From assembly GCA_016875595.1 (NCBI GenBank), contig VGPI01000106.1, positions 1 to 7,091 on the forward strand: a DNA stretch of 7,091 nt, read 5' to 3'. This document shows, one piece after another, positions 1 through 5,744 of the stretch. The position numbers and the translations under genes are program-made. The first letter of the stretch is position 1; each line of letters starts with the position of its first letter. A model generated the notes under the pieces. That model was not told the DNA's origin, searched no databases, and was given only the letters and a program-made list of their open reading frames with translations. The DNA is from Candidatus Cloacimonadota bacterium (lineage in GTDB: Bacteria > Cloacimonadota > Cloacimonadia > Cloacimonadales > Cloacimonadaceae).

Positions 1-638
1 CGGTAACGCTGCACCGGCGTGATGTCCCGGAGCAGGGTATCACCTTCGGCCCGGACGGCGAGAACATTGATACTGAAGGCATCGGTAAAGAGCGATTCCG
101 CCGGCGCTACCGGTATATTGCCTGACCCTTGGTGGGGAGAAGAAGGAACTCCAGCCCCGGATCCATCGGGGATGATCCGCAGACGGGGAAAGCTCAGCCG
201 TCCCAAACGCAAGGGAACGATGGTCAACCTCAGAGTAGCGGGGTCATTGCCAGCGCTGATCACTTCCGCTTGCGGGACAGAGAATTGGGTAAGCGTGTCC
301 GGGATCACCGCCTTGAGCAGAGGAACATCGCTGGTTATATTCAGATAGAACCGGTCGCCGACGCGTAAGCCATCGTCGTTTTCCAGACGCTGTGTCAGTT
401 TCGGATACAGCACCGCCGGTAACAGCAGCCAGACCAGGAGCAGGGTAAAGCCGGTAGTCCACAGTCGTAATGTGGCTTTCCCCCATTGCTCAATTCGCCG
501 GAAGACAGGAGTACTCATGGGGTGCTGTCGGATGGAGCGCTGAAGGAAAGTACTTCCACGACAAACCTGAGGAACGGATTCCAGTCCGCCCGATCTGATC
601 AGTCCCTGAAGATCAGCGCTGCTTTGGTAAGCGCTCAT
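1..638 (-). CDS. Membrane-anchored protein of a MoxR/DUF58 operon, BatD-like position; C-terminus cut off by window edge
   Basis: The reading frame is open from the ATG at 638 to the left edge, giving 212 complete codons with no stop seen. Residues 1-56 are polar and arginine-containing, residues about 57-79 form one hydrophobic membrane segment (core TLLLVWLLLPAVLY), and the rest looks like an extracytoplasmic beta-rich domain (GDRFYLNITSDVP, then alternating hydrophobic stretches such as LRLTIVPLRLGRLSF). I recognise no catalytic motif. The ATG overlaps the DUF58 stop (ATGA), and GGAGG at 644-648 lies five bases upstream, which supports this start and translational coupling. That GGAGG also encodes the DUF58 arginine tail, so it may be coincidental. 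An in-frame ATG at 518 (residue 41) is the alternative start; it has no clear ribosome site but would remove an odd N-terminus rich in inverted repeats. Bat-type operons of Bacteroidota often carry a membrane protein here, before the vWA genes. Function is inferred from context only. Confidence 0.75.
   Translation of the reverse strand, partial: MSAYQSSADLQGLIRSGGLESVPQVCRGSTFLQRSIRQHPMSTPVFRRIEQWGKATLRLWTTGFTLLLVWLLLPAVLYPKLTQRLENDDGLRVGDRFYLNITSDVPLLKAVIPDTLTQFSVPQAEVISAGNDPATLRLTIVPLRLGRLSFPRLRIIPDGSGAGVPSSPHQGSGNIPVAPAESLFTDAFSINVLAVRAEGDTLLRDITPVQRY
519..634 (-). repeat. Hairpin-rich segment at the 5' end of the post-DUF58 gene
   Basis: Between the DUF58 stop and the in-frame ATG at 518 there are many short inverted repeats. 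On the minus strand these include AGCGCT repeated around a 9-base loop, CTGATC/GATCAG around a 10-base loop, GGGCGGA-CTGGAA-TCCGTTC (stem of seven with wobbles, within + positions 573-591), and a GGAAGTACTTTCC near-palindrome. The core GGGCGGANNGGAATCC (+ 576-591) matches 14 of 16 bases in the element at 3593-3608. This suggests a small dispersed palindromic element, either read as residues 2-40 of the protein or lying in a leader before a start at 518. The copy relationship rests on a short core only. Confidence 0.3.
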
Positions 639-1531
639 CTCCGCCTCCGGTACTTCCTGCGGCGGCGTTCAAAAAAGCTTTTCAGCGTCATGATATATGG
701 CTCATCGGTTCGGATGGACAGCAGGTCGGCACCGCATTGCCGGATGAGCTCGGACAGCGCTTTGTGCTGTCCTTCCATGATCTGCCGGTATTGACGGCGA
801 ATGGCGTCCGAGGCGGTATTGATCATCAGTTCTTCACCCGTTTCCGGGTCGATCAGGCTCAGGACTCCGGCATCCGGCAAAGCCATTTCTGTGGCATCTG
901 TTATGCGGATGGCGATCACATCGTGCTTACGTGCCAGATGGCTGAATGGTTGTTCAAAGCCCCGGTCCAGAAAGTCCGAGAGGACAAAGACGATGCTCCG
1001 TTTCTTTAGGATTCGATTGGCATATTCAAAAGCACTAAACAGCGAGGTGCGGGTGGAACGTGGATCCAGAAAGAGAATGTCGCGCAGAATCTGCAAGGTG
1101 TGATTGCGTCCTTTGCGTACCGAGAGATACTTTTCCGGCTGATCGGAAAACATGATCATACCCACCTTGTCGTTATTGGACAAGGCTGAAAAAGATAACA
1201 CCGCACTGATCTCTGCCATCAGCTCTTTCTTGAGCATTACTCTCGTGCCGAAGTTTTGCGATGCGCTGCAGTCGATGATGAAAAAGACGTTCAATTCCCG
1301 CGTCTCACGGTATTTTTTGATGTAGGGCATCCCCAGCCGCGCGGAGACGTTCCAGTCGATGTCGCGGTAGTTATCGCCCGGCATATATTCGCGCACCTCA
1401 GAGAATTCCAAGCCCTGGCCTTTGAACATGGAATGATACTCCCCGCCAAAGATCTCGGTGACCAAGCTCTTCGTGTGGATCTCGATCTTACGGATGCGTT
1501 TGAGAATATCCGCCGGGCTTTGCATCAGCAT
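635..1531 (-). CDS. DUF58 family protein with vWA-like metal-binding site
   Basis: This 298-residue protein carries the DUF58 signature at residues 38-65: GQGLEFSEVREYMPGD followed by YRDIDWNVSAR. A von Willebrand A-like domain follows, with the metal-ion (MIDAS) motif D87-C-S89-A-S91, a threonine-containing loop near 159-161 and an LSDF strand at 184-187. No membrane segment is evident, so it is probably cytosolic. It ends in a very basic tail (nine arginines in the last eleven residues). DUF58 proteins are regular partners of MoxR ATPases and are thought to act with them on envelope or complex-assembly clients; the biochemical role is not settled. The ATG at 1531 overlaps the MoxR stop by one base (TGATG), indicating translational coupling. 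A TTG at 1534 and an ATG at 1525 are alternative starts that change little. Confidence 0.93.
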   Translation of the reverse strand: MLMQSPADILKRIRKIEIHTKSLVTEIFGGEYHSMFKGQGLEFSEVREYMPGDNYRDIDWNVSARLGMPYIKKYRETRELNVFFIIDCSASQNFGTRVMLKKELMAEISAVLSFSALSNNDKVGMIMFSDQPEKYLSVRKGRNHTLQILRDILFLDPRSTRTSLFSAFEYANRILKKRSIVFVLSDFLDRGFEQPFSHLARKHDVIAIRITDATEMALPDAGVLSLIDPETGEELMINTASDAIRRQYRQIMEGQHKALSELIRQCGADLLSIRTDEPYIMTLKSFFERRRRKYRRRR

Positions 1532-2517
1532 CAAGGGACTTCTATTTCGTCGAATATACGGTTGATGATGTTTTCGGTGCTCAGTTGTTCCGCCTCCGCT
1601 TCGTAGGAGAGGATGATCCGGTGACGCAGGACGTCTTTGCCAATGGCTTTGATGTCATCAGGGATCACATAGCCGCGGTGTTCCAGATAGGCATGAGCCC
1701 TTGCCGCCCGCGCCAGGAAAATGGATGCGCGGGGAGAAGCGCCGCATTCGATCAATCCCTGCAGTGCAGTCAGCCGCGGATAGCGTTCCGGATGCCGGGT
1801 TGCCTGTACCAGATGCAGGATATATTCCTTGAGTTTGTCCTCCATCCAGATCTCATTCATCACCTCACGCATCCGGTGAATGGCGTCCGTGGTCAACACC
1901 CGTCTGACCGCTATCGGTTCATCCGTCACCATCCGGTTCATGATTTGCCGTTCCTCCTCAAAACTGGGGTACCTGATCTTCACCTTGAGTAAAAAACGAT
2001 CAACCTGCGCTTCCGGCAGAGGATAGGTGCCTTCCTGCTCGAGTGGATTCTGCGTCGCCATTACAAAGAAGGGCTGGGGCAAGGGATAGGTCGTATCACC
2101 AATCGTCACCTGCCGTTCCTGCATCGCTTCCAAAAGCGCCGATTGCACCTTGGACGGGGCGCGGTTGATTTCGTCCGCCAGAATGAAATTGGCAAAGATC
2201 GGTCCCTGTTTCGGGGTGAATTCACCCGACTTCTGGTTGTAGATCAGGGTGCCGGTGATATCAGCCGGCAATAGATCCGGCGTAAACTGGATCCGACGGA
2301 ACGAGGCATCGAACACTCTCGCCAAAGTGCTGATGATCAATGTCTTGGCTAAACCTGGAACGCCTTCCAAGAGGATGTGGCCATTCGCCAGTATCCCGAT
2401 CAGAAGACGACGAATCACCGCCTCCTGACCCACGATCACTTTGCCCATCTCCTGGCTTACATCTCCCAGGATGGCGCTGCTGGCCAGGACGCGCCGGTGT
2501 ATTTCTTCTATCATCAT
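1531..2517 (-). CDS. MoxR family AAA+ ATPase
   Basis: The 328-residue product has the full MoxR set of AAA+ motifs: Walker A GVPGLAKT (52-59), Walker B FILADEINRAP (111-121), sensor-1 ATQNP (154-158), the DRF arginine finger (173-175) and the sensor-2 region GASPRAS (259-265). Its length is typical for the family. MoxR ATPases use ATP hydrolysis to remodel or mature protein complexes, usually with vWA-domain partners encoded next to them; here the partner is the overlapping DUF58 gene. I chose the ATG at 2517 because TAGGAG (2525-2530) sits seven bases upstream and the family's sequence begins soon after. A longer frame from a TTG at 2568 would add 17 residues (TEKTALNSWNPYR...) without a ribosome site and is less likely. 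It is the first gene of its operon, about 330 bases from the previous gene, so it probably has its own promoter in that spacer. Confidence 0.96.
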   Translation of the reverse strand: MMIEEIHRRVLASSAILGDVSQEMGKVIVGQEAVIRRLLIGILANGHILLEGVPGLAKTLIISTLARVFDASFRRIQFTPDLLPADITGTLIYNQKSGEFTPKQGPIFANFILADEINRAPSKVQSALLEAMQERQVTIGDTTYPLPQPFFVMATQNPLEQEGTYPLPEAQVDRFLLKVKIRYPSFEEERQIMNRMVTDEPIAVRRVLTTDAIHRMREVMNEIWMEDKLKEYILHLVQATRHPERYPRLTALQGLIECGASPRASIFLARAARAHAYLEHRGYVIPDDIKAIGKDVLRHRIILSYEAEAEQLSTENIINRIFDEIEVP

Positions 2518-2524
2518 AGTATTA

Positions 2525-2530
2525 CTCCTA
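2525..2530 (-). promoter_or_regulatory. Ribosome binding site deciding the MoxR start
   Basis: TAGGAG on the minus strand, seven bases before the ATG ATG pair at 2517-2512. It favours the ATG at 2517 over the upstream in-frame TTG at 2568, for which no comparable site is seen. Confidence 0.7.
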
Positions 2531-2542
2531 TACGGGTTCCAA

Positions 2543-2611
2543 CTATTCAAAGCCGTTTTTTCCGTCAATAAAAAGCGATGGGATCATGTGCAACGGTCTC
2601 TCTATGTCCAT
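2543..2611 (-). CDS. Possible 22-residue leader peptide before MoxR
   Basis: ATG at 2611 to TAG at 2543, starting MDIERPLHM and ending DGKNGFE. The perfect site AAGGAGG (2622-2628), inside the palindrome arm, lies ten bases upstream, and the stop is twelve bases before the MoxR ribosome site. No family is recognised, and an ORF this short arises often by chance. The ribosome site is the only positive evidence. If real, it could couple or attenuate MoxR expression. Alternatively the region is just an untranslated leader. Confidence 0.22.
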   Translation of the reverse strand: MDIERPLHMIPSLFIDGKNGFE

Positions 2612-2620
2612 CTTCACATC

Positions 2621-2714
2621 TCCTCCTTGCTTGATTACCTTAGTATAACCTTAGTATAACCTTACGATCGTAAGGTTATACTAAGGTTATACTAAGGTAA
2701 TCAAGCAAGGAGGA
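2621..2714. repeat. Perfect 94-bp palindrome with 11-bp internal tandem repeats
   Basis: Every base from 2621 to 2667 pairs with its partner from 2714 down to 2668, giving two 47-base arms, no spacer and no mismatch; symmetry stops outside (C2620 faces C2715). The centre is TTACGATCGTAA. Each arm holds two head-to-tail copies of CCTTAGTATAA (2638-2648 and 2649-2659 on the left) plus a partial third at the centre, so the units are spaced by about one helical turn. The outer end of each arm reads GCAAGGAGGA outwards, like a ribosome binding site. A weak promoter-like pair is also present in both directions; on the minus strand it is TTGATT at 2699-2704, then 18 bases, then TATAAC at 2675-2680. 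It may be an operator array, a mobile-element footprint or remnant, or an inverted duplication of a leader. It has no U-run that would make it a standard terminator. Confidence 0.95.
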
Positions 2715-2735
2715 CATTTGACGAAATGTAATAAA

Positions 2736-2765
2736 GTGGCATGCAGTAAACAAAGGTCATGCCAC
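2736..2765 (-). terminator. Candidate intrinsic terminator of the upstream five-gene unit
   Basis: On the minus strand GTGGCATG and CATGCCAC form a perfect 8-bp stem around a 14-base loop, followed by TTTATTACATTT. It lies about 80 bases after the C26 hydrolase stop, where a terminator is expected. The loop is large and the U-tract is interrupted, so it may instead be a simple inverted repeat. Confidence 0.35.
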
Positions 2766-2845
2766 CACGTACAGTGTCGATAAATATGTTGATTATCAGC
2801 TGAAAGCGTAAATCTGAATTGACTCGACATCTGTTATCAGGACTT

Positions 2846-3667
2846 CTACCGGGACTGGATGGCTTGTTGAATGAGTAAACCAAAAATGGTTTTTCGCTGC
2901 CGATAATCGGTCAGCCGTTCCGGATGCCATTGGATACCCAGGACAAACTGCGGGGTGTCGTATTCAATGGCTTCGATAATGCCGTCCGGAGCGGTGGCGA
3001 CGACGCGAAAACCCTGTCCGATATGACCGGGATGGAGGGCTTGATGGTGATTGGAATTGACGGTGATGGTGTCACTTTCAAAGATCCGGGGCAGCCATTT
3101 ACCGCCGGTGATGGTGATAGGATGGAGTACATCGCCGTAATGATTTTCCAGGCAGGGACGGATGCCGTTTCTTTCACCGGCTTCGGGAGAGATATGCTGG
3201 ATCAATTGACCGCCGGTGGCGATATTCATCAATTGCATCCCGGCACAGATACCCAGACAGGGAATACCCCGATTCAATACGGCAGTAAAAAACCCGAGGT
3301 CGGATGCCACCCGGCGAGGATGCGTGAGATCAATCGTTGGATGCGGCTCCTGACCAAAGAGATGCGGGGGATAATCCTGCCCGCCGATGATGATCAGAGC
3401 ATCGATGAGATCAAAGTATTGATCGATGAGGTCCGGATCACCGGTGCAAGGGATGGGCAGAGGCAAACCGCCACTTTCGGTGACGGCATCGATATAGCGG
3501 TCACGGACATGAAACTGGTGATAGGAGCCCAGTTTCATATAATTCATGCTGATACCAATAACAGGAAGGTTTCCGTGTTTTACTGTAGGGGTGGATTCCG
3601 CTCCGCCCTGGTTAAAGGTCGCTTTGGAAAGCGATCCTACGGAGAATGTGGCAGGAGTGAAATCCAT
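2846..3667 (-). CDS. C26-family class-I glutamine-amidotransferase-like hydrolase (gamma-glutamyl-GABA hydrolase, PuuD-like)
   Basis: The 273-residue protein shows the class-I amidotransferase hydrolase fold. The nucleophile elbow is LGIC141AGMQLMN, the catalytic His/Glu are in QWH248PE250, and the family-typical GGQDYPPHLFGQEP (95-108), NSNHHQAL (204-211) and PDGIIEAIE (227-235) are all present. Relatives cleave the gamma-glutamyl amide bond of gamma-glutamyl-GABA or similar compounds in the cytosol. Substrate cannot be read from sequence, and no putrescine-pathway genes are visible nearby. The catalytic domain begins at LPVIGIS (34-40), so about 33 extra N-terminal residues precede it; residues about 10-28 come from a compact hairpin element (3585-3640). 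The ATG at 3667 is the only plausible start I see before the domain, yet it has no ribosome site. The gene follows the C45 gene by 21 bases and is probably co-transcribed with it. Confidence 0.92.
   Translation of the reverse strand: MDFTPATFSVGSLSKATFNQGGAESTPTVKHGNLPVIGISMNYMKLGSYHQFHVRDRYIDAVTESGGLPLPIPCTGDPDLIDQYFDLIDALIIIGGQDYPPHLFGQEPHPTIDLTHPRRVASDLGFFTAVLNRGIPCLGICAGMQLMNIATGGQLIQHISPEAGERNGIRPCLENHYGDVLHPITITGGKWLPRIFESDTITVNSNHHQALHPGHIGQGFRVVATAPDGIIEAIEYDTPQFVLGIQWHPERLTDYRQRKTIFGLLIQQAIQSR
3585..3640 (-). repeat. Two-hairpin palindromic element inside the 5' end of the C26 gene
   Basis: The element is bounded by GTAGG (3585-3589) and its complement CCTAC (3636-3640), and encloses two hairpins. 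The first is GGGTGGA/TCCGCCC (3589-3595 with 3602-3608, one wobble pair, loop TTCCGC). The second is TCGCTTT/AAAGCGA (3619-3625 with 3628-3634, loop GG). It is read without a stop as part of the hydrolase N-terminus, ahead of the conserved domain. The architecture resembles small dispersed palindromic repeats. A related hairpin core occurs at 576-591; only one full copy is in this window, so repeat status is inferred. Confidence 0.55.
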
Positions 3668-3688
3668 CGTCCGGATTGATTGCCGGGG

Positions 3689-5221
3689 TTATTGAACAAG
3701 CATCAATTTACGGGTCTGGGTATATCCTTTGGAGTCACGGACACGCAACAGGTAGATTCCTCGGGCAAGGGCATGGAGTTCTGATGCCGGAATAAAAAAA
3801 CTAACCACCGGTTGGGTTGTAGTATAATGCACAACCTTTTGACCACGGAGATTGAACAACGCAATGTCGCTGAACGGGTGGTCCGACTTGAGATCCAGGT
3901 CTTGACCGTCATTCAAGGGATTGGGGAAAATACTCAGCAGGCCTGAGGGTGATGGGAGGTAATCATCGCTAACCGGAACCGGGAAATCAAAGAGCTCGTT
4001 GGCATCTAACACGAAAGCCGAGGTGGAAAATGCCGGCTGTTGGGTGGTAGCGGTGAGCCAGCGAATAGATCCCGATGCCGGGACATACTGTATCTGCATC
4101 ATATTATGTGACATGCCGGTGGCACCGCTCATGACAGACAATTGTCTTTTGGGACTCATCTCCGGGTCGGAGAATAGCGAATCGGCGATGTGTACGTAGC
4201 GGTCACAGCAGACGGGGTTGTATAACCATCGGAAATGATTGGTGGCTGCCAGATGGCCAGCGGGGAGATTGCCATTTTGGTTCTGAGTGCGATACACAGC
4301 AGGCAGAAGATTGTTGTTCTCGACGATGATGCCATTGACGGTGTCCTGATTGTCGCTGACAGCATGAATGATTGTACCTGCCATGTGATTCCATTCGGCG
4401 ATGGCATTAAAAACGTCCAGAGGAGAAGATATTCCATCCAGGTTGTAGTCGGGGCTTTCGATGGCATTACGGATGCTGAACAGAATAGGATGGAGGCCAT
4501 TTAGATTGTTATATGAGCTGACATTACCCATGTTGAGAAAGGCGGAGGTGCCGTTCTCCGAGATGGCGGACAGCGCTCCGATCAAGCCGGGATAGGTGAA
4601 GGAGATCCACTTCACTTCATCTGGTTCGGAGGGGTGATTGACGATGACCAGGGGGTTGGCGATCAATGCCGAGTTCTGGTTCCAATCAAGCATCCGGGTG
4701 ACTACCAGGCGTCCGGCAAGAGTGGTGTCGGCCACTGTGGAAACACCCCAACTGGATAATGAGGCGCAGCCCAACTGCAAGCTATCATCACCGGTCTCTG
4801 CATTACGATAAACGCTGATATCGACGATGGCATTGGCAAAAAGCAGATCATAGGCATCCAGATTACGTGCCAGTCCATTGTGATAAATGTTCCCTCCACC
4901 ATCGGTGATACCGGAAATGATGGCGGTGGCTTCCTGGAGATATTTGTCCTCCAGATTGAAATTGCTCATGTAGAAATTGCGTAGTGTATTGTAAAAATTG
5001 GGATTTGACATGGTTACTGATTGGAAGATGTAATCATTAAATACAGTGGTTATGGCTGTAGGTAACAAGTAACCATGGGCATAGCCACGATCGTGGTGGC
5101 TTCCCCAGACATGCAGAACACGTTTACTGCCAAAAACCTGGAGGGAGCCATTGACCTGGGAGATTAAAGATATAACCAGCGCCATCAGTATCAGGCAAAA
5201 CAATAACTTCTTAGTACACAT
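3689..5221 (-). CDS. Secreted C45-type Ntn-hydrolase/acyltransferase with C-terminal type IX (Por) sorting domain
   Basis: The 510-residue protein starts with a signal peptide (KK, then a hydrophobic core LLFCLILMALVISLIS, to about residue 25). Residues 40-52 (GSHHDRGYAHGYL) match the opening motif of C45 and phospholipase-B-like proteins. G151-C152 in GCASLSSWG is the expected self-cleavage site and nucleophile, followed by GRLVVTRMLDW (170-180), and TNHF (327-330) is a further family motif. These enzymes hydrolyse or transfer acyl-amide bonds; the true substrate is unknown. Residues about 429-510 (IFPNPLNDG, ALFNLRGQKV, ARGIYLLRV, TRKLMLV) resemble the sorting tail that directs proteins through type IX secretion, so the enzyme is probably surface-bound or released. 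The ATG at 5221 is supported by GAGG nine bases upstream. An 80-base gap separates it from NfeD, so it could have its own promoter. Confidence 0.85.
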   Translation of the reverse strand: MCTKKLLFCLILMALVISLISQVNGSLQVFGSKRVLHVWGSHHDRGYAHGYLLPTAITTVFNDYIFQSVTMSNPNFYNTLRNFYMSNFNLEDKYLQEATAIISGITDGGGNIYHNGLARNLDAYDLLFANAIVDISVYRNAETGDDSLQLGCASLSSWGVSTVADTTLAGRLVVTRMLDWNQNSALIANPLVIVNHPSEPDEVKWISFTYPGLIGALSAISENGTSAFLNMGNVSSYNNLNGLHPILFSIRNAIESPDYNLDGISSPLDVFNAIAEWNHMAGTIIHAVSDNQDTVNGIIVENNNLLPAVYRTQNQNGNLPAGHLAATNHFRWLYNPVCCDRYVHIADSLFSDPEMSPKRQLSVMSGATGMSHNMMQIQYVPASGSIRWLTATTQQPAFSTSAFVLDANELFDFPVPVSDDYLPSPSGLLSIFPNPLNDGQDLDLKSDHPFSDIALFNLRGQKVVHYTTTQPVVSFFIPASELHALARGIYLLRVRDSKGYTQTRKLMLVQ

Positions 5222-5301
5222 AATTGATACCTCGTAGGTTTATTTTTGAGTACCCAGCCATTCCGGTCGGTTACTCCAATTCGAATCGTAACATTCCGAA
5301 G

Positions 5302-5730
5302 CTACGATATTATGACTTTATTGCCTTCGATCTCCAGAACTGTGGCTTTACTGCCTTTGGCAAGAGCTTTTCCATCCTTGACCACAGCCACCCATTCCTC
5401 ACCGCCAATCTTGACGTGCCCTTTACCGTCGGCAGGAATATCTTCAAGGATAACGGCGGTCTTTCCGACCAGGGCATAGACATTAGTTTCAAAATCGGGA
5501 TGTTGCAGTACTTTCTTGCCCAGTTTTCGCATGAGCAGGAAGGCGATGAAGCTGATGATGCAGAAGGTAAGGATCTGAATGTAAACATTAGCGCCAAACA
5601 ACGGTGAAAGCGAGATGAGACCTGTGGCGATCGCACCGATCCCAAGGGATAGAAAGATGAAGATGGGATCAAAGATCTCGATGATCACACAAACAATACC
5701 GATCATGATCCAGATATGCCATGCTTCCAT
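5302..5730 (-). CDS. Short NfeD family membrane protein
   Basis: This 142-residue protein has three hydrophobic segments at about 5-20, 23-45 and 50-68, then a linker and a C-terminal OB-fold domain (86-142). The NfeD hallmarks are ALVGKTAVILEDI, a glycine-rich turn, GGEEWVAVV (109-117), and a closing VLEIEGNKVII strand. The length and absence of an N-terminal serine-protease domain place it in the short NfeD class. Such proteins sit in the membrane and usually pair with SPFH-domain (stomatin/flotillin-like) proteins. No SPFH gene is present in this window; the neighbour 14 bases upstream is the coiled-coil membrane protein instead. GGAGGTGA ends three bases before the ATG at 5730 (six bases from the GGAGG core), a strong ribosome site. 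Confidence 0.92.
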   Translation of the reverse strand: MEAWHIWIMIGIVCVIIEIFDPIFIFLSLGIGAIATGLISLSPLFGANVYIQILTFCIISFIAFLLMRKLGKKVLQHPDFETNVYALVGKTAVILEDIPADGKGHVKIGGEEWVAVVKDGKALAKGSKATVLEIEGNKVIIS

Positions 5731-5744
5731 AAGTCACCTCCAAT

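Larger units (their letters stand above)
2518..2845. other. Intergenic spacer between the C26 hydrolase and MoxR operons
   Basis: About 330 bases without a conserved gene. From the C26 stop towards MoxR it holds a low-complexity stretch with TTATCAG repeated at 2793-2799 and 2834-2840, a hairpin at 2736-2765, a small hairpin ACATTT-gacg-AAATGT at 2714-2729, the 94-bp palindrome, a possible 22-codon ORF, and the MoxR ribosome site. Its isolation upstream of MoxR makes it the likely site of a promoter and of any control of the operon. Confidence 0.7.

Noticed and set aside
244..486. 80-codon minus-strand frame
   Set aside because: Lies within the membrane-protein gene at 1-638 in another frame; the gene frame is continuous and codes a membrane segment and a plausible domain.
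1585..1992. 135-codon plus-strand frame
   Set aside because: Antisense to the MoxR C-terminal half; the product is of unusual composition and matches no family I know.
2638..2697. CRISPR array
   Set aside because: The repeats are 11 bp, directly abutting and without unique spacers; no cas genes are present.
2621..2714. Integron attC site or intact insertion sequence
   Set aside because: The palindrome is perfect and spacerless, without the bulged, imperfect pairing of attC, and no integrase or transposase gene is nearby.
2621..2714. Intrinsic terminator
   Set aside because: The stem would be very long and AT-rich, and neither side has a U-run after it; the hairpin at 2736-2765 fits better.
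2701..2883. 60-codon minus-strand frame across the C26 stop
   Set aside because: It starts inside the C26 gene in a different frame, with no ribosome site and no recognisable product.
2924..3679. 251-codon open frame on the plus strand
   Set aside because: It lies antisense to the C26 hydrolase, which has all its catalytic motifs; the plus-strand product has no recognisable domain and no ribosome site.
5270..5292. GTTAC/GTAAC inverted repeat around ATTCGAAT, and TCGTA/TACGA at 5286-5307, in the gap between NfeD and the C45 gene
   Set aside because: Stems are only five bases, with no U-tract or recognised operator; not distinguishable from chance.
5224..5607. 127-codon plus-strand frame
   Set aside because: Mostly antisense to NfeD, which has clear family motifs and a strong ribosome site.
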